A stretch of DNA of 64,000 nucleotides, taken from the NCBI GenBank assembly GCA_019614645.1, contig JABWDB010000018.1:1240001-1304000 (forward strand). Direction: 5' to 3'. Positions within the stretch are counted from its first letter, which is position 1. Every line of letters begins with the position of its first letter. The position numbers and the translations under genes are program-made. This DNA is from Stratiolaelaps scimitus. Taxonomy: Eukaryota > Arthropoda > Arachnida > Mesostigmata > Laelapidae. The notes under the pieces were generated by a model. It was not told where the DNA came from. It made no database searches and worked only from the letters and a program-made list of their open reading frames with translations. Below are positions 61,647 through 64,000 of the stretch, piece by piece.

Positions 61647-63861
61647 GCCTGCCTCTCTCTATCTACGTGTTTCCTGTTCCTCTGCTCAAGAATCGCATCC
61701 TCAGCACGTCGTACACGGCGGATTACTAAGGCTGGTTGAGCAATGCGCCGTGTTATTTGCAACACAAATGATTCAACTAGGTCAAATTCTCGATTAATGG
61801 TTAATGCAAACATTTCACGTTAACAAGAAAGATTTGCTCTCAACGAGCGCGGCACTTCGTTCATTTTGGTACCGACATATGCCTGTGTCTCACGGTGAAC
61901 TTTCCACGAAAAGTGCCGTTCGATCGTAGACTGTGTGGACCATCCGAGTTAGCTGGCATTAAATATGCATCGGATGTACTGCACTGGCTGGGATCAGGCA
62001 TGCGGATTCGGGCGGATGCACCGGTCATTACTACATATTTTTTTAACCACTGATTAAAGCATTTAATTGCATATACCTCCAACGGGAATGGGCAGCTTGA
62101 GAGAACCTCAAGTGTGGCTATTATTATTATGATTATTATGATTCTTACTATGATGAATCTGACAGTATATCCGCCGTTTGAAAAAAAAACACCTTACCTC
62201 ACGCAACAACAGTTTCAACGTAAAAACGTGACATTTCCGCCGTTATCTAGACAGCACGATAAGGAAGGATGTCCTAAGACGCCCAAGACAATTAGACGGA
62301 CACACAAAATATTCCCGTGGCTTCTCGTCGTAATAGGCATGCATTCACAGAGAGCCTAGTGAATGCGTCTAAATATAAATAACACCACTTTCACCTGTGC
62401 CCAATGCAAGCTATGCTAAGCTGAGCAGGCTAATTTATGAATGAAAATCAGGACGGTGTCGTAAGCCAAGCAGGCAAGCGTACAATCAAGGGGATATACA
62501 ATTTAACTTTTATAATTACACTTCTAAATGTCTACACAGACTACGTACGTCGTCGTAATAGACGCTTTCTGTTTTCTAGTCTCGTATATCGAATTAGGCA
62601 ACTTGGTTAATTAAACCTGCGCAATGATGATAGGCAGACAGGCAAGGTAGCATAGCTTGCAATCAAAATCGAGTTCGTGTTTAGTAGTCAATCAATTGAT
62701 TAGGCATGAAGCAGCCACCCCTCAACAGGTGTTGCTATATTGTTGGCACTGCTCGAAAACATAATGGAAAGTATGTTGGCAGATAAACAGTACCTGTTAC
62801 TTCTCGTTTAGGACTAGTGATCATAATGGAATTATTATTTTTTTTGTTCTTATTTGTTGTTGAAATAGTTTCGATATTATCGTATAAGTTTGCTACTGTA
62901 GTAGTATTAGCGCTGGTGGAAGTGCTAGCCGACGCGGCAGCCTCTGTTGAGGATCGCAAAGCTGATTAATTTTGTGACTATACCATATACATATATGCAC
63001 TATCGAGATCGTTGAACTAGTCGGCAATTTTGGGAGCTGGTTCACGCTTTCATCACGAATAGTGGGGACAAAAACAGAATATAGATGTGTAATGCTAAGG
63101 TCGGCGAAATGCACCGCATCTTTCCCTAGAGGTTATGATAGAAAAGCTAAAGAGTCGTTTTCAGCTGATTCTTCTTAAATTCGAGGAGCTTGATACATAA
63201 AGAATTCTTCTCATGCACTTCAGTGACATAACAAGCGAAATGTATATTCTTTTATCTACTCAGCTGTACGAGATATAAATGTAGACGTGTGTCCACTCGG
63301 GCGAAATCACATCTCAAACTAGACTAAGCAGAACGGACGCTTTGTCATGGATCGACACATGGATAGCGGACAAATTGATATAGCATTACGAATTGACCGA
63401 TAACTTCGATTATCGAGGCCTTTTTTCACCGTAATTTCGAAATAAGATTCACAACAACAATGGCACATTTGTCTCAATTCAAAACATGTCACGAAATTGG
63501 CTCGACAAAAAGCAAGCTGGATAAACACCTCTCGAAGAAGCGATCCGGCAGCAGCAATTCGTGCGCGTACAGGCCGGCGTCGGCGTTGGCGGTAGCTCCG
63601 AGGTAGCGCCCATCGCGATACATGAAGCACTGTTGTTGGTGTACAAGAGTGCTTCACAACAATCTGTCCACGGCCGATAAACGACTCCAAGGCTCAATGA
63701 CAAATCAATGGGTGATTTTACACATCCAGCGAATCCGCCTGTCCCGCAATGCAAGAAGAATACAAGAACATGCATAGATCCGGTAAATCGTGGGGCGAAT
63801 CGACAAAACCAAATGAGGTTTCGGCCATTCGAGGGTTCATGAGAGGAATCAAATCGTGTGT

Positions 63862-63903
63862 CGTTATTGTTATTATTATTATTATTATCATTATCGTTAT
63901 TAT
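63862..63903. repeat. (ATT)n imperfect microsatellite
   Basis: GTTATT and ATT units with CATTATCG interruptions. Confidence 0.85.
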
Positions 63904-64000
63904 CGGTACACCGGCCGGGGCATGAGAGCGGCTCTTTTGGGGTGAGGTTACAAAAGATTTCAAACAGCTGCTACTTTGTTTCGTGCAGATGAGCGTACAT

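Larger units (their letters stand above)
60961..64000. other. no recognisable gene; non-coding
   Basis: Minus-strand ORFs at 60885-61085 and 61078-61389 abut with overlapping stop and start (TGAATGA) but match no known family. Repeat copy 2 lies at 61400. A B-box-like GGTTCGAGCCC occurs near 61486 without an A box. 61800-64000 holds only simple repeats. Confidence 0.55.

Overview
This window looks like nuclear DNA of an animal, most likely an invertebrate and plausibly an arthropod. It is not bacterial, organellar or viral. The evidence is two mariner-family DNA transposon remnants, a tRNA-derived (SINE-like) sequence, abundant (TA)n, (TC)n, (CA)n and CAA/CAG/GCC/ATT microsatellites, CpG that is not visibly depleted, no operon-like gene packing, and no long conserved open reading frame other than a transposase. 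Species cannot be fixed from sequence alone; a chelicerate or other arthropod is only a guess.

Layout. About 1-5,900: mixed intergenic or intronic DNA with short simple repeats and one weak exon candidate (4446-4524, +). 5,900-7,250: two diverged direct copies of one unknown repeat. 7,250-16,200: long GC-rich/CpG-rich blocks alternating with AT-rich DNA. About 16,270-16,470 (-): a possible copia-type integrase scrap. 26,560-27,030 (-): a mariner relic with a large internal deletion, flanked by a (TC)n tract. 31,172-31,267: the longest (TA)n array. 31,829-31,886 (-): the best-looking internal exon candidate. 41,000-42,690: GC-rich, GA/CT-rich DNA ending in a possible first coding exon. 45,777-45,862: a tRNA-Ser(GCU)-like SINE head. 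47,350-47,790: two exon-like segments on opposite strands, one overlapping a short dispersed repeat that recurs at 61,400. 49,247-49,375: an interrupted CAG/CAA tract. 58,796-58,970: nested short duplications, including two identical 27-bp copies of a TIR-like sequence inside (TA)n. 59,912-60,868: a frameshifted mariner transposase, the only confidently identified protein-coding sequence.

No host gene is confidently recognised. The window behaves like a large intron or intergenic interval. The exon candidates rest only on splice-site strings and open frames, so they are given low confidence. I do not see an undescribed biological system. The most substantial observations are the two mariner copies in different decay states, the internal-deletion derivative, the paired unknown repeat, and the TIR-like 27-mers captured in TA microsatellites.
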